A stretch of DNA of 64,000 bases from CALINF01 sp039990395 (GCA_039990395.1 JBDXFZ010000126.1:171018-235017), one strand, 5' to 3'; shown: positions 19,085 to 28,464, numbered from the stretch's first letter. The notes: generated from the letters alone by a model not told the origin. Numbers and translations are program-made.

Positions 19085-19102
19085 CCTGCGATTTGACGCA
19101 GG
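19085..19102. promoter_or_regulatory. Inverted repeat between divergent SDR and yghU genes
   Basis: CCTGCG and CGCAGG (6 bp, perfect) flank ATTTGA in the 172-bp divergent region, where both promoters must lie. It could be an operator controlling one or both genes. The short arms mean chance is possible. Confidence 0.3.
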
Positions 19103-19206
19103 ATTTAGTCACAAGACTTTGAGAATAGATCAATTCGCAGTTTGTGCTAGTCTCTTGCTTCGATAACAGCAAATCCAAAACAAAATGCTCGTATAGGAGT
19201 TACATC

Positions 19207-20094
19207 ATGAGTGAAGAATCCAGCTACACACCCCCCAAGATATGGACGTGGGACTCGCAGAGTGGTGGCAAATTTACCAATATCAACAGGCCTATCGCCG
19301 GCCCCACCCACGAGCACCCACTTCCGGTGGGTGACCATCCGCTGCAGCTTCATTCACTGGCGACACCCAATGGCGTGAAGGTCACCATTCTTTTGGAAGA
19401 ATTGCTGGCACTGGGTTGCAGCGGCGCGGAGTACGACGCATTCATCGCCAACATAAGCGAAGGCCATCAGTTTGGTAGCGGCTTTGTAGACGCCAATCCC
19501 AACTCAAAGATTCCCGCGCTGGTAGATCACAGTACAGACCCGGTCACGCGTGTATTCGAATCCGGCTCGATACTGCTCTACCTGGCAGAGAAGTTCGATG
19601 CCTTTATCCCCAAAGATCACAAAGGGCGTACCGAATGCATGAACTGGCTATTCTGGCAAATGGGTAGCGCACCCTATCTGGGCGGCGGTTTTGGTCACTT
19701 CTACGCCTACGCGCCTTTCAAGATCGAATACGCTATCGATCGTTTTGCAATGGAAGTAAAACGCCAACTTGACGTTCTCGACCGTCACCTTGCCGACAAT
19801 ACCTACATGGCTGGCGACGAGTACTCCATTGCCGATATGGCAATATGGCCATGGTACGGCGCGCTCGTGACCAACAAAGTGTATGAAGCGGCGGAGTTCC
19901 TACAGACTCACACCTATGAACATGTGAACCGATGGGAGCAGCTCATCGCAGAGCGCGACGCGGTTAAGCGAGGTCGCATGGTCAATCGCGCCTGGGGCGA
20001 TCCCGCTGGGCAATTGCTCGAACGCCATGATGCATCCGACTTTGAGCTGCGCACGCAGGATAAAATTGCAACCTCAGAGGAAGACCTGGCCTAA
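19207..20094 (+). CDS. yghU: YghU-like glutathione S-transferase / disulfide-bond reductase
   Basis: 295-aa Nu-class glutathione transferase closely resembling E. coli YghU. Matching segments include YTPPKIWTWDSQSGG, FTNINRPIAGPTHEH, SLATPNGVKVTILLEELLAL, NPNSKIPAL, FESGSILLYLAEKF, and the C-terminal ERHDASDFE. Nu-class enzymes bind two glutathiones and reduce organic hydroperoxides and disulfides. ATG 19207 is preferred over an upstream ATG because it aligns with YghU and follows TAGGAG at proper distance. The gene is followed by a strong bidirectional terminator shared with the convergent dehydrogenase gene. Confidence 0.95.
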   Translation: MSEESSYTPPKIWTWDSQSGGKFTNINRPIAGPTHEHPLPVGDHPLQLHSLATPNGVKVTILLEELLALGCSGAEYDAFIANISEGHQFGSGFVDANPNSKIPALVDHSTDPVTRVFESGSILLYLAEKFDAFIPKDHKGRTECMNWLFWQMGSAPYLGGGFGHFYAYAPFKIEYAIDRFAMEVKRQLDVLDRHLADNTYMAGDEYSIADMAIWPWYGALVTNKVYEAAEFLQTHTYEHVNRWEQLIAERDAVKRGRMVNRAWGDPAGQLLERHDASDFELRTQDKIATSEEDLA

Positions 20095-20148
20095 GCCTCG
20101 TTCTCAACTCTACTCGCTGCTCGCTGCCCACTTCTGGCAGCTACAACG

Positions 20149-20178
20149 AAAAAGCCCCTGCATAACAGGGGCTTTTTT
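20149..20178 (+). terminator. Bidirectional rho-independent terminator between yghU and the dehydrogenase cluster
   Basis: Stem AAAGCCCCTG / CAGGGGCTTT with loop CATAA, a run of T on the plus strand after it and a run of A before it. It can end transcription from both convergent genes. Confidence 0.9.
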
Positions 20179-20197
20179 GATTCAGGCAATCGTTGGA

Positions 20198-21427
20198 CTA
20201 TTTCGAGCCCTGCGGTACCTCGTTAAACGGTACACCCTTATCTACCCGCACATCCTGGGGTAAGCCCAGTACGCGCTCAGCGATAATATTACGCAGGATC
20301 TCATCTGTACCACCGGCTATACGCATGCCCGGCGCTCCCATGAAGGTGCCTTGAAACAAACTGCTTCTCAGTGGGTCTGAATTATCAGGGTCGAGCATTA
20401 TTCCACCCATGTCCATCAAATCCATACCGAAAGAGCTCAAGCCCTGCATCTTACGGGCACTGACGATTTTAGTAATTGAGTTTTCCGGCCCGGGCGTGTC
20501 ACCTCGCGACAACGCGCTCATCACCCGATACTTGGTGTTTTTCAGGCCGCTCAATTCACAATACCAATTAGCGATCTTCGAACGAACTGCAGCGTTATCC
20601 AGGGCCGACTCGCCATTCAAATCTACCTTGGAGGCCAACTCCAAAATGTGCGGCACATCACTTCCACCGGCATCACCCACGGCCAATCGCTCATTCATCA
20701 AGGTAGTCAACGACACTCGCCAACCATCGCCGACTGCACCCAGACGCTGGCTGTCAGGAATTCGCACGTCCGTAAAGTACACTTCGTTAAAGTTTGAATC
20801 TCCGGAAATCTGCTTGATAGGGCGAATCTCTACACCCGGCGACTTCATATCGAGGAAGAAAAAAGTCAGACCCTTGTGCTTGGGTACGCTGGGATCGCTA
20901 CGCGTTACCAATATCCCCCAGTCGCAAAAGTGCGCGCCCGATGTCCAGATCTTCTGGCCGTTAATCACCCAGTCGTCGCCATCACGTTCACAGCGAGTGC
21001 GCAGATTGGCTAGATCAGAACCTGCTCCAGGCTCACTAAACAGCTGACACCAGATATCTTCTCCCGCCACCATGCGCGGCAAACGCTTCTGCTTTTCTTC
21101 ATCACTTGCATAGGCAATCAGCGTGGGCCCACACATACCAAGACCGATCGCATAAGGTCCAACAGGTACGTCATAACGACCCTCTTCCTGCCCCCAGATA
21201 ATCTGCTCCATGGGCGTTGCGCCACGACCGCCGTACTCCGGTGGATAATTGAGGCAGGCCCAACCATTTTCAGATTTCAGTTTCTGCCAGACCCGGGCAC
21301 GCTCGATGTATTGTTCCTCGGATTCTTCGCGGGGCTTTGCGTCTGTCTTGAGCGTTGCGTTTGCGCTCAGGAATGTTCTTGCTTCTTCACGAAATGCTGC
21401 TTCTTGCGGAGTATCATCAAAGTTCAT
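20198..21427 (-). CDS. Acyl-CoA dehydrogenase, large subunit-like (pair 1)
   Basis: 409-aa acyl-CoA dehydrogenase. Visible are the FAD motif LFSEPGAGSDLAN, GQKIWTSGAH, and the C-terminal GGTDEILRNIIAERVLG. The usual C-terminal catalytic Glu position is occupied by Gly (IAGGTDEI), but a Glu is present in the LMNERLAVG helix, where isovaleryl-type and steroid-type enzymes keep their base. Only 2 bp separate it from the upstream 377-aa dehydrogenase gene, so the two are translationally coupled. The size and pairing resemble actinobacterial FadE26 (about 400 aa), which works with FadE27 as a heterotetramer on steroid side-chain CoAs. The specific substrate is inferred, not shown. Confidence 0.92.
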   Translation of the reverse strand: MNFDDTPQEAAFREEARTFLSANATLKTDAKPREESEEQYIERARVWQKLKSENGWACLNYPPEYGGRGATPMEQIIWGQEEGRYDVPVGPYAIGLGMCGPTLIAYASDEEKQKRLPRMVAGEDIWCQLFSEPGAGSDLANLRTRCERDGDDWVINGQKIWTSGAHFCDWGILVTRSDPSVPKHKGLTFFFLDMKSPGVEIRPIKQISGDSNFNEVYFTDVRIPDSQRLGAVGDGWRVSLTTLMNERLAVGDAGGSDVPHILELASKVDLNGESALDNAAVRSKIANWYCELSGLKNTKYRVMSALSRGDTPGPENSITKIVSARKMQGLSSFGMDLMDMGGIMLDPDNSDPLRSSLFQGTFMGAPGMRIAGGTDEILRNIIAERVLGLPQDVRVDKGVPFNEVPQGSK

Positions 21428-21429
21428 GG

Positions 21430-22563
21430 CTACGCCTCCTGTACTGAATTAAGGTCTGATTGGGATTGCAGTGCGTCCACCAGCTTGTCTTCCCAGACTG
21501 TCTGGTTGCCAAGGTTCACCGACATGGCCTTGGCCCGGCGATAGTACATATGGCAATTAAATTCCCAGGTAAAGCCCATGCCGCCATGAGCTTGAATGTT
21601 TTCGGCTGCGCATTCATTGAACGCATTGGTTGCACTCACGCGCGCGGTTGCTGCCGCCAGCGGCAGTTCATCTGCATTGGTAGACAGTGCCCATGCACCG
21701 TAATAGCAATTGCTGCGCGCCATAGTGGCTGCAACATACATATCTGCCAGCTTATGTTTTATTGCCTGAAAGGAGGCAATAGAGCGGCCAAAGGCATAGC
21801 GTCCCAGCGCATACTCGCGAGCCATCTCCAGCGCGGCTTCCGCACCACCTGACTGTTCAAAGGCAAAAAGAATCGCCGCTCTGTCCATGAGCACCTGCAG
21901 TGCATCCCACCCTGCCGGATTGTCGCCAAGTTGCTCGGCTTTGGCTCCATTGAATGTCAGACCAGCCTGTGAGCGCGTGGGATCCAAAGACCCTACTTTG
22001 CTTCGCTCTACACCGTCTCCTACCAGATCGACAACCGTCAGGACCACATCGTTATCGCCACGGGCGACGACAACCGCAAAGTCGGCCACATCGCCATCGG
22101 GAACCGGTAATTTTTCGCCCGTCAAAGCGCCACCATCGAATCGGGTGGTGAGATTTTTTGCGGTAGCGGCATGACGCCCTTCAGCGATCGCCACTGTACC
22201 AATGATTTCTCCCGCGGCCAGACGCGGCAGATAGTGCTGCTTCTGCGCTTCCGAACCAAACTGTAGCAGCGCTTCAGTCGCCAGGTAGACGCTCGAGGCA
22301 AAAGGCGTTGGAGCCAGGGAACGACCCAGCTCTTCGGCAATCACGCACAGTTCCAGATAACCCATGCCAAGCCCGTCGTACTGCTCAGGAATACTCACAC
22401 CCGTCCAGCCAAGCTCTACCATGTTCTGCCATACGGCCTGATCATAGGAGACTTCGTCGTCGTCCAGTACTTTGCGCACGGTGTCCAGCGGGCACTGCTC
22501 TCGCAGGAACCGTTGAGCCTGTTCTCTTAACAGATTCTGTTCTTCGGAAAATTCAAAATTCAT
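21430..22563 (-). CDS. Acyl-CoA dehydrogenase, small/non-catalytic subunit-like (pair 1)
   Basis: 377-aa acyl-CoA dehydrogenase homologue with typical N-terminal helices (FSEEQNLLREQAQRFL), LGWTGVSIPEQYDGLG, the helix FGRSIASFQAIKHKLADMY and the late motif IQAHGGMGFTWEFN. It lacks the SEPxAGSD-type signature (AIAEGRHA instead) and has no obvious catalytic Glu in helix G (DRAAILFAFEQ). This matches the FadE27-like partner in alpha2beta2 dehydrogenases, in which only one subunit supplies the base. First gene of the coupled pair with the 409-aa dehydrogenase. A 116-bp gap separates it from the preceding pair, enough for its own promoter. Confidence 0.88.
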   Translation of the reverse strand: MNFEFSEEQNLLREQAQRFLREQCPLDTVRKVLDDDEVSYDQAVWQNMVELGWTGVSIPEQYDGLGMGYLELCVIAEELGRSLAPTPFASSVYLATEALLQFGSEAQKQHYLPRLAAGEIIGTVAIAEGRHAATAKNLTTRFDGGALTGEKLPVPDGDVADFAVVVARGDNDVVLTVVDLVGDGVERSKVGSLDPTRSQAGLTFNGAKAEQLGDNPAGWDALQVLMDRAAILFAFEQSGGAEAALEMAREYALGRYAFGRSIASFQAIKHKLADMYVAATMARSNCYYGAWALSTNADELPLAAATARVSATNAFNECAAENIQAHGGMGFTWEFNCHMYYRRAKAMSVNLGNQTVWEDKLVDALQSQSDLNSVQEA

Positions 22564-22679
22564 CGCGTCTGTCGTCCTCTCGTTACGTCGTTATCTTTGT
22601 GTGCCGTAGTGTCACTATCCTTGAACGGGAGGTCAACTATAGCCGGATGCCTCGATTCAAAACACCTGGACAGGTCTGG

Positions 22680-23678
22680 TTACCTCACCGTCGCCAGAAA
22701 CGGCCATACCTGATCTGCGCCACGCGCACAGAGGCTGGAACCCAGTACCTGCTGCCAGTAGCGCTCATTGCCAAAATCTTCGCGCCAAACCCACAGCCTG
22801 CGGGTGTAGTGATGCAAGATATGCTCATGCGTGAATCCCATAGCGCCAAACAGCTGATGTACGGTATCAGTAACAATGCCCGTAGCCTCGCCAATGCGGG
22901 CCTTTGCTATGGCTATCTCATCTCGCTGCCGATCAGTATTGAGAAAGGCCAGCGCACCGTCGTGCGCCTTGCCGGCTACAGCCACCTCGGCTGCGACGCC
23001 GGCTACCGCATGTTGAATCACCTGGAATCGAGCCAACGGGCGACCGAACTGCTCGCGCATTGTCACCTGCTCCACTACCAGCTCCAACAGACGCTGCATA
23101 GCGCCCACCGCCATAGCGCACCGAGATAGCGCTAACAGCTCATAGGGTTGCTCACTGCAGCCAACAGCGACCAGCTCGCTATCATGCAATGCGTCATACG
23201 GTTCACCCGCGCTATTCTTGGACGAGGTCCACGTGCCCGCCTCTGTCTTAAACAATACACCGTCTTGCGTAACAGCCAGACAAGCCTGCGCCTGTTGCCC
23301 CCAGGGCACATCAACCACTGCCGACTCGCGTCTCTGCCCCATAGAGGTAAGTACGGCGTCATCCGCTTCAGCGTCCAACCAGCGATTGGCCAGCATCCAT
23401 TCGGCCAGCGGAACGGGCAGCGCGTGGTATCCAGCTACTTTCAGTAGTGCAAAGACATCCGCCAATGCGAACCCACTTTCACGCTCGGCCAAGCGATGGA
23501 ACCCGTATTCGGCCAGCTTGGAAGCCAGCTGGGCGGCAAATTCGCCACGCTCTGCTGAATCCAATAACGCTTTGTCGCAGTGATCGCCAAACAGCCGATG
23601 CGCTGACTCCAGCAGTAAACGCTGCGACTGCACACTGTCATCAAGCGAAGAGGCCTCTGTGTTGATATCGTCATTCAT
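22680..23678 (-). CDS. Acyl-CoA dehydrogenase, short divergent subunit (pair 2)
   Basis: 332-aa divergent member of the acyl-CoA dehydrogenase family. The N-terminal and middle domains are poorly conserved. The C-terminal domain is clear: REQFGRPLARFQVIQHAVAG, then FGAMGFTHEHILHHYTRRLW. The short length and the GAMGFTHEH...RRLW motif recall the FadE28 (ChsE1) partner of steroid dehydrogenases (about 340 aa). Its ATG overlaps the TGA of the upstream 390-aa gene by one base (TGATG), strongly suggesting coupled synthesis of two subunits of one enzyme. Confidence 0.87.
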   Translation of the reverse strand: MNDDINTEASSLDDSVQSQRLLLESAHRLFGDHCDKALLDSAERGEFAAQLASKLAEYGFHRLAERESGFALADVFALLKVAGYHALPVPLAEWMLANRWLDAEADDAVLTSMGQRRESAVVDVPWGQQAQACLAVTQDGVLFKTEAGTWTSSKNSAGEPYDALHDSELVAVGCSEQPYELLALSRCAMAVGAMQRLLELVVEQVTMREQFGRPLARFQVIQHAVAGVAAEVAVAGKAHDGALAFLNTDRQRDEIAIAKARIGEATGIVTDTVHQLFGAMGFTHEHILHHYTRRLWVWREDFGNERYWQQVLGSSLCARGADQVWPFLATVR

Positions 23679-24850
23679 CAGCGCAGCCCCAATCCGCGAG
23701 CGATCATGCCTCTGAGAATCTCGCTGGTGCCGCCGCGCAGACTAAAGGAGGGTGACAATAACAAGCTGTCTGTGAGCACCTGATCAAACACTTCTCTATC
23801 GCAATCTATCGGCGCTGCCAGTCGGGCGATTTCAAGCGACAGTTTTTCAAAACGATTACCCAAATCTTTTACCAGCGCCGCCTCCACGTTAGGCATCTTG
23901 CCGTCCTGTAACATCCCCGCTACCGACAACGACATGCGGCGTAAGCTAAGCAGGTGGCTGGCCAATCGGCCTACTGCAGCAGCTTGATCACCCTGTGGGT
24001 TGTGGCCCACAAGACGTACGAGTTCAAGAAATACCCTGAATGTCGATAGAAACCGTTCTGGGCCACTGCGTTCATAACCCAACTCAGAGGTCACTTGCTG
24101 CCAGCCGTTTCCCTCAACGCCCACCAAGGCGCTATCGGGCACCAAAACATCGGTGAACACCACCTCATTAAACTCACTGTTACCGGTCATGCTGTCGATA
24201 GGCCGAACGTGTACTCCTTGCGCGTTCAAGTCGATTATCAATTGCGACATGCCCGCATGCCGATTCTCTGATGGTGGCGACGTTCGCACCAACGTCATAA
24301 GGTAGTGATTGAGATGGGCACCCGTGGTCCACAACTTCGTGCCATTCACCAGCCATCCCCCATCTACGCGCTCCGCGGTGGTACGTATGGCAGCCAGATC
24401 AGACCCTGCATTGGGTTCGCTCATACCGATAGAGAAATAACAGGTGCCGGCGCAGATAAGCGGCAGATAAAATTCTCGCTGCGCCTGCGTACCATGACCC
24501 AGCAGCAGCGGAGCCGTTTGGCGATCCGAAATCCAATGCGCTCCCACCGGTGCACCAGCAGCCAGCAACTCCTCGGTAACCACGTAGCGGTCGAAGAAAC
24601 CGCGTCCGCCACCACCATAGCGCTCGGGTATCGTCATGCCCAACCAACCGGCAGCACCCAATGCGGAGGAAAATTCAGGGGAGTGCCCGCTGGTGAAGTC
24701 AGAGTTCCGCCTATGACCGGCAGGGAGGTTGGTCGCGATAAACTCGCGAATTACCGGACGCAGCTGCTCGCTGGACTCAGGCAATGTCGCGGGATCAAAA
24801 CTTAGCATAGCGTGGGTAAGCCCTTCACTCGTTGATGACTCTATTGCCAT
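23678..24850 (-). CDS. Acyl-CoA dehydrogenase, large subunit-like (pair 2)
   Basis: 390-aa acyl-CoA dehydrogenase with IGMSEPNAGSDLAAIR, GTKLWTTGAHLNHY, the FAD/substrate strand NEVVFTDVLVPDSALVG, the helix LGYERSGPERFLS that carries candidate catalytic Glu residues, and the end FSLRGGTSEILRGMIARGLGLR. Length and motifs resemble FadE29 (ChsE2). ATG 24850 is used; an ATG 14 codons later is an alternative start. It leads the pair with the 332-aa gene and is divergent from an enoyl-CoA hydratase gene, the next step of a beta-oxidation cycle. Confidence 0.92.
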   Translation of the reverse strand: MAIESSTSEGLTHAMLSFDPATLPESSEQLRPVIREFIATNLPAGHRRNSDFTSGHSPEFSSALGAAGWLGMTIPERYGGGGRGFFDRYVVTEELLAAGAPVGAHWISDRQTAPLLLGHGTQAQREFYLPLICAGTCYFSIGMSEPNAGSDLAAIRTTAERVDGGWLVNGTKLWTTGAHLNHYLMTLVRTSPPSENRHAGMSQLIIDLNAQGVHVRPIDSMTGNSEFNEVVFTDVLVPDSALVGVEGNGWQQVTSELGYERSGPERFLSTFRVFLELVRLVGHNPQGDQAAAVGRLASHLLSLRRMSLSVAGMLQDGKMPNVEAALVKDLGNRFEKLSLEIARLAAPIDCDREVFDQVLTDSLLLSPSFSLRGGTSEILRGMIARGLGLR

Positions 24851-24918
24851 GTGGCATTGGGACTGGAGACTATACTATGCTCTTCGCATATGAATCGACC
24901 TTACGGAATATCCAAGCT

Positions 24919-25674
24919 ATGAGCATAGACCTCACCTACCACGGGCATATCGCTGAGATCAGCCTCAACAACCCCGACAAGCGCAACGTACTCGATCTGG
25001 AAACCAGCAATGCGCTTAAGTCTGCGGTGGAGCAAGCGATCAATAAACCTGAGGCTAAAGCGATCCTGATAACAGCCACGGGGCGCGCTTTCTGCGCCGG
25101 TGGCTCACTGGATGAACTACTGTCGGCGCAGGAAGATACCACCCAGTTAGGCGCAATCTATGAGGGTTTTTTGGCAGTAGCTCGCTGCCCACTCCCCACG
25201 CTTGCTTGTATACAAGGTGCGGCAGTTGGCGCTGGAATGAACTTGGCGCTAGCCTGCGATGTGCGCTTGGTCGCCCCCAAAGCCTCTTTCGATACTCGCT
25301 TCTTACAATTGGGCATCCACTGCGGCGGCGGCCATACCTGGTTGCTACAGCGCACGCTGAACTGGGAGCAAAGTGTTAACGCATTACTGCTAAGCCAGGT
25401 CATTCGCGGTGAGGCGGCTGTCAGTGCAGGACTTGCCTTGGCCTGTGTGCCTGAGGATGAGCTGCGTGAACGCGCACTAAAACAGTTAGAGCATTTATCC
25501 AGCGTGCCCAGGGAACTGATTGAGCACTCCAAAGCTTCACTGTTAAAAGCAGCCTCAGTGCCTGAGCACGCGCAAATGGTTCAACATGAATATGACGTGC
25601 AGGCGTGGTCACTGCAGCAGCCCCATGCCATCACAACGCTGTCGAATCTGAAGCTCAAGATTGCCGGCAAGTAA
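24919..25674 (+). CDS. Enoyl-CoA hydratase/isomerase family protein
   Basis: 251-aa crotonase-fold protein that would hydrate or isomerise an enoyl-CoA. The oxyanion-hole segments are AFCAGGSLDEL and CIQGAAVGAGMNLALACD. The usual catalytic Glu after the second segment is not obvious: FLQLGIHCGGGHTWLL has Gly-rich residues there, so an isomerase- or hydrolase-type activity is possible. ATG 24919 is chosen because the family alignment begins there (MSIDLTYHGHIAEISLN). Upstream in-frame starts would add a non-conserved stretch. A TATACT at 24871-24876 is a candidate -10 box. Divergent from the paired dehydrogenases and likely part of the same pathway. Confidence 0.88.
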   Translation: MSIDLTYHGHIAEISLNNPDKRNVLDLETSNALKSAVEQAINKPEAKAILITATGRAFCAGGSLDELLSAQEDTTQLGAIYEGFLAVARCPLPTLACIQGAAVGAGMNLALACDVRLVAPKASFDTRFLQLGIHCGGGHTWLLQRTLNWEQSVNALLLSQVIRGEAAVSAGLALACVPEDELRERALKQLEHLSSVPRELIEHSKASLLKAASVPEHAQMVQHEYDVQAWSLQQPHAITTLSNLKLKIAGK

Positions 25675-25700
25675 CTCAGCAGTGCTCTGCGCAACCGCTG

Positions 25701-26960
25701 TTAGCTCGGTTCCCGCTGCCACATTCGGTAGCCCATGGGCATCAGCAACAGCATTGCTAGCAAGCCCGCACAGAGCGTAACCGCCGGAAAGCCGAACTGC
25801 TGCGCCAGAGCGCCTATCAACATGGCACCCACAGCGGGCGCTCCCATCGCGAGCACAGTCCAGAGACTCAGCACCCGACCGCGAAACTGCTCATCAACCA
25901 GCAACTGCGCAAGAGCCTGACTACTGGTACCCACCATGGTGGTGATCATGCTCAGCACAAATATAAGCAACACAAAGGCAGACAGCCCCGACAACCATTG
26001 CACGCTCAACAGACACACCGATGCCAGCAACAGGCATACCATCACCAATCGCAGCAAGCGCACGTCGCTGCCGCCCTGACGACTCACAATCAGTCCCCCA
26101 AGTATCGAACCAGCACCTCCGGCACCGCTGAGTATGGCCAGCGTTTGCGCGCGACCATCCAGCAATTGTCCCGAAAAGGCCGGCAGCAGCTCCAGTAAGG
26201 TGCGGCCCAACAATCCATTGATGAGCGTAAGGCCAAGCACGAATCGAATCACAGGGTGCTCTGCGGCATAACGCATACCACCAACCAATTCCTTGCGGAA
26301 CGAGGAAGGCTTTCTTAATGACGCGTGCCTCTCGATACGAATACTCATGAGAATAGGCAAGGCGATGCAAAACATCACGACAGACAGCATAAACGCTGCC
26401 GTTACAGAGTAGCGCGCCACAACAACCGCACCCACCGCTGGGCCCAAAATACGCGCCGCATTAAACACCATTGCCGACAGACCAATAGCGCTGGGTAGCG
26501 CCCGACGACTGACCATGAGTGGAACCAGTGCCAACCGGATTGGCGTGTGCGCCGATGTGACTGCTCCCATCGATGCAGCGAGTATGACCAGCCACCGCAC
26601 ATCCAGCGCGCCCATCGCGCTAATAGCGGCAGCCACAGCCGCAATAACCCCGTGCAGGGCGAGCGTAACCACCAGGCCCTTGCGCGGATTAATACGGTCC
26701 GACACGATGCCAAATACAGGAGAAAGCAGAAACGTTGGCAGCAACATGACACCTGCAACAACACCCACCCACCACGCCGAGTGGGTAAGCTCCCAGGCAC
26801 TCCAGCCAAATAGAAAACGCAGCAACCAGCTACCTAGCGTCGAAAAGCAGGCCTGCGGAAAATAGCGTCGGTACAGTGGCTCTAGAAATGCCGAGCGGTG
26901 TGAAGTATCAACATCCGGGGCGCTCTGCAAAGTCGTACTCGACGTCGTCTTATCCTGCAT
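25701..26960 (-). CDS. MFS transporter, MFS_3/DHA3-like exporter
   Basis: 419-aa major facilitator of the MFS_3 (EntS-like/DHA3) type, with about 12 transmembrane segments. Recognisable are LLRFLFGWSAWELTHSAWWVG near the N-terminus (in parts), the loop GIVSDRINPRKGLV after helix 3 and AFMLSVVMFCIALPI. DHA3 proteins export siderophores, drugs or other small molecules by proton antiport. The gene ends convergently with the enoyl-CoA hydratase gene. No neighbouring biosynthetic genes indicate the cargo. Confidence 0.88.
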   Translation of the reverse strand: MQDKTTSSTTLQSAPDVDTSHRSAFLEPLYRRYFPQACFSTLGSWLLRFLFGWSAWELTHSAWWVGVVAGVMLLPTFLLSPVFGIVSDRINPRKGLVVTLALHGVIAAVAAAISAMGALDVRWLVILAASMGAVTSAHTPIRLALVPLMVSRRALPSAIGLSAMVFNAARILGPAVGAVVVARYSVTAAFMLSVVMFCIALPILMSIRIERHASLRKPSSFRKELVGGMRYAAEHPVIRFVLGLTLINGLLGRTLLELLPAFSGQLLDGRAQTLAILSGAGGAGSILGGLIVSRQGGSDVRLLRLVMVCLLLASVCLLSVQWLSGLSAFVLLIFVLSMITTMVGTSSQALAQLLVDEQFRGRVLSLWTVLAMGAPAVGAMLIGALAQQFGFPAVTLCAGLLAMLLLMPMGYRMWQREPS

Positions 26961-27018
26961 CAGCGATACCGCAGCAGCATGAGGGGTTTGTCATTTTCAA
27001 TGCAACCTTGGCACCTGC

Positions 27019-28464
27019 CTATACCTGATAGTTCGTCGATGCGACATCGCCGCCGCGGCCCGTCCAATCGGTATGAAAGAATTCACCTCTGGGCCTATCG
27101 ACTCGTTCATAAGTATGAGCCCCAAAGTAGTCACGTTGCGCCTGAATCAGGTTCGCAGGCAACACCTCAGTGCGAAAACTGTCATAGAACGCTAATCCAG
27201 CGCCCAGGCATGGCACTGGGATGCCCTGCTTCACCGCGCTACCTACAGAGTTTCGCCACCCTGGTTGTGCCGCGTCGATAGCCTCTTTAAAAAAGGGTGC
27301 CAGAAGAATGTTTGATAGGCCTTCGTCATCAGCGAAAGACCCTGCGATGTCATCAAGGAATACCGAACGAATAATGCATCCGCCCCGCCACAGTAGGGCT
27401 ATAGCGCGATAGTCAAGATTCCAGCCACTCTCCTGTGATGCCTCACGCAGTAACATAAAGCCTTGGGCGTAGGACACTATCTTTGCCGCATACAGCGCTT
27501 GCTCTAAATCCCGGACCAGAGCATCTCGATCGTCGCACTCCGCATCATCAGGGCCAGACAGTTCAGTGGCAGCAACTATGCGCTGATCTTTCAGTGCTGA
27601 AATGCAGCGACTGAATACCGATTCCGTTATCAGGGTAAGCGGGATACCGTGCTCGAGTGCGTCGATCCCTGTCCATTTCCCAGTGCCTTTTTGCCCTGCT
27701 GCGTCGAGAATTTTCGGTAGAAGAAAACTTCCATCAGCTTCAGCAAAGCCGAGAATATCGGCCGTAATCTCGGTCAGATAGCTGTTGAGCACACCCTTAT
27801 TCCAGCGGGCAAAAATGGCTTGCATCTCAGGCTGGCTAATACCGGCGCTGCGCAGTAGATGATAGGCCTCGGCGATCAACTGCATATCGCCATACTCTAT
27901 GCCGTTGTGCACCATCTTCACGTAGTGGCCCGAGCCGCCACCACCCACCCAGTTACAGCAGGGTTCATCATCACCGGCGCGGGCGGCGATAGCCTGCAGA
28001 ATTGGCCGTACCAAGGGCCAAGCGTCGGCATTGCCGCCGGGCATAATTGAGGGGCCATGGCGAGCACCCTCCTCACCCCCCGATACGCCAGCACCAACAT
28101 ACAGAATGTTGTGTCGCTGTAACGCCTGCACCCGACGCTCTGTGTCAGTAAACAGGGAGTTGCCACCGTCAATAATCACGTCGCCGACGTCCAGCAAGGG
28201 CAGTAGCTGCTCGATATAGTGATCTACAACCTCACCGGCTTTGACCATCAGCATGATCTTGCGTGGTACTTGCAGTGAGTCCACGAGAGCCTGAATCGAG
28301 TGAGTCCCCATAATGGTGCTGTCTGCTGCTGGCCCGGATACAAAGTCATCGACTTTGTGTGTACTGCGATTGAACACCGCGACGGTGAACCCATGGTCGG
28401 CCATGTTCAGCACCAGATTCTGCCCCATTACGGCCAGCCCAATCACACCAATATCCGCTTTCAT
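27019..28464 (-). CDS. gnd: 6-phosphogluconate dehydrogenase, decarboxylating
   Basis: 481-aa cytosolic enzyme of the oxidative pentose phosphate pathway: oxidises 6-phosphogluconate to ribulose 5-phosphate and CO2 with NADP. The start is ATG 28464, after an AGGGAGAAG ribosome-binding site. It aligns with the N-terminus MKADIGVIGLAVMGQNL; a longer upstream reading frame is not conserved. Motifs are the dinucleotide fold GLAVMGQNL, the catalytic GGGGSGHYVKMVHNGIEYGD (Lys and His/Asn), and the C-terminal GAHTYER with Arg and His that contact the phosphate. Length is typical of the long form. Divergent from nagA across 161 bp. Confidence 0.97.
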   Translation of the reverse strand: MKADIGVIGLAVMGQNLVLNMADHGFTVAVFNRSTHKVDDFVSGPAADSTIMGTHSIQALVDSLQVPRKIMLMVKAGEVVDHYIEQLLPLLDVGDVIIDGGNSLFTDTERRVQALQRHNILYVGAGVSGGEEGARHGPSIMPGGNADAWPLVRPILQAIAARAGDDEPCCNWVGGGGSGHYVKMVHNGIEYGDMQLIAEAYHLLRSAGISQPEMQAIFARWNKGVLNSYLTEITADILGFAEADGSFLLPKILDAAGQKGTGKWTGIDALEHGIPLTLITESVFSRCISALKDQRIVAATELSGPDDAECDDRDALVRDLEQALYAAKIVSYAQGFMLLREASQESGWNLDYRAIALLWRGGCIIRSVFLDDIAGSFADDEGLSNILLAPFFKEAIDAAQPGWRNSVGSAVKQGIPVPCLGAGLAFYDSFRTEVLPANLIQAQRDYFGAHTYERVDRPRGEFFHTDWTGRGGDVASTNYQV

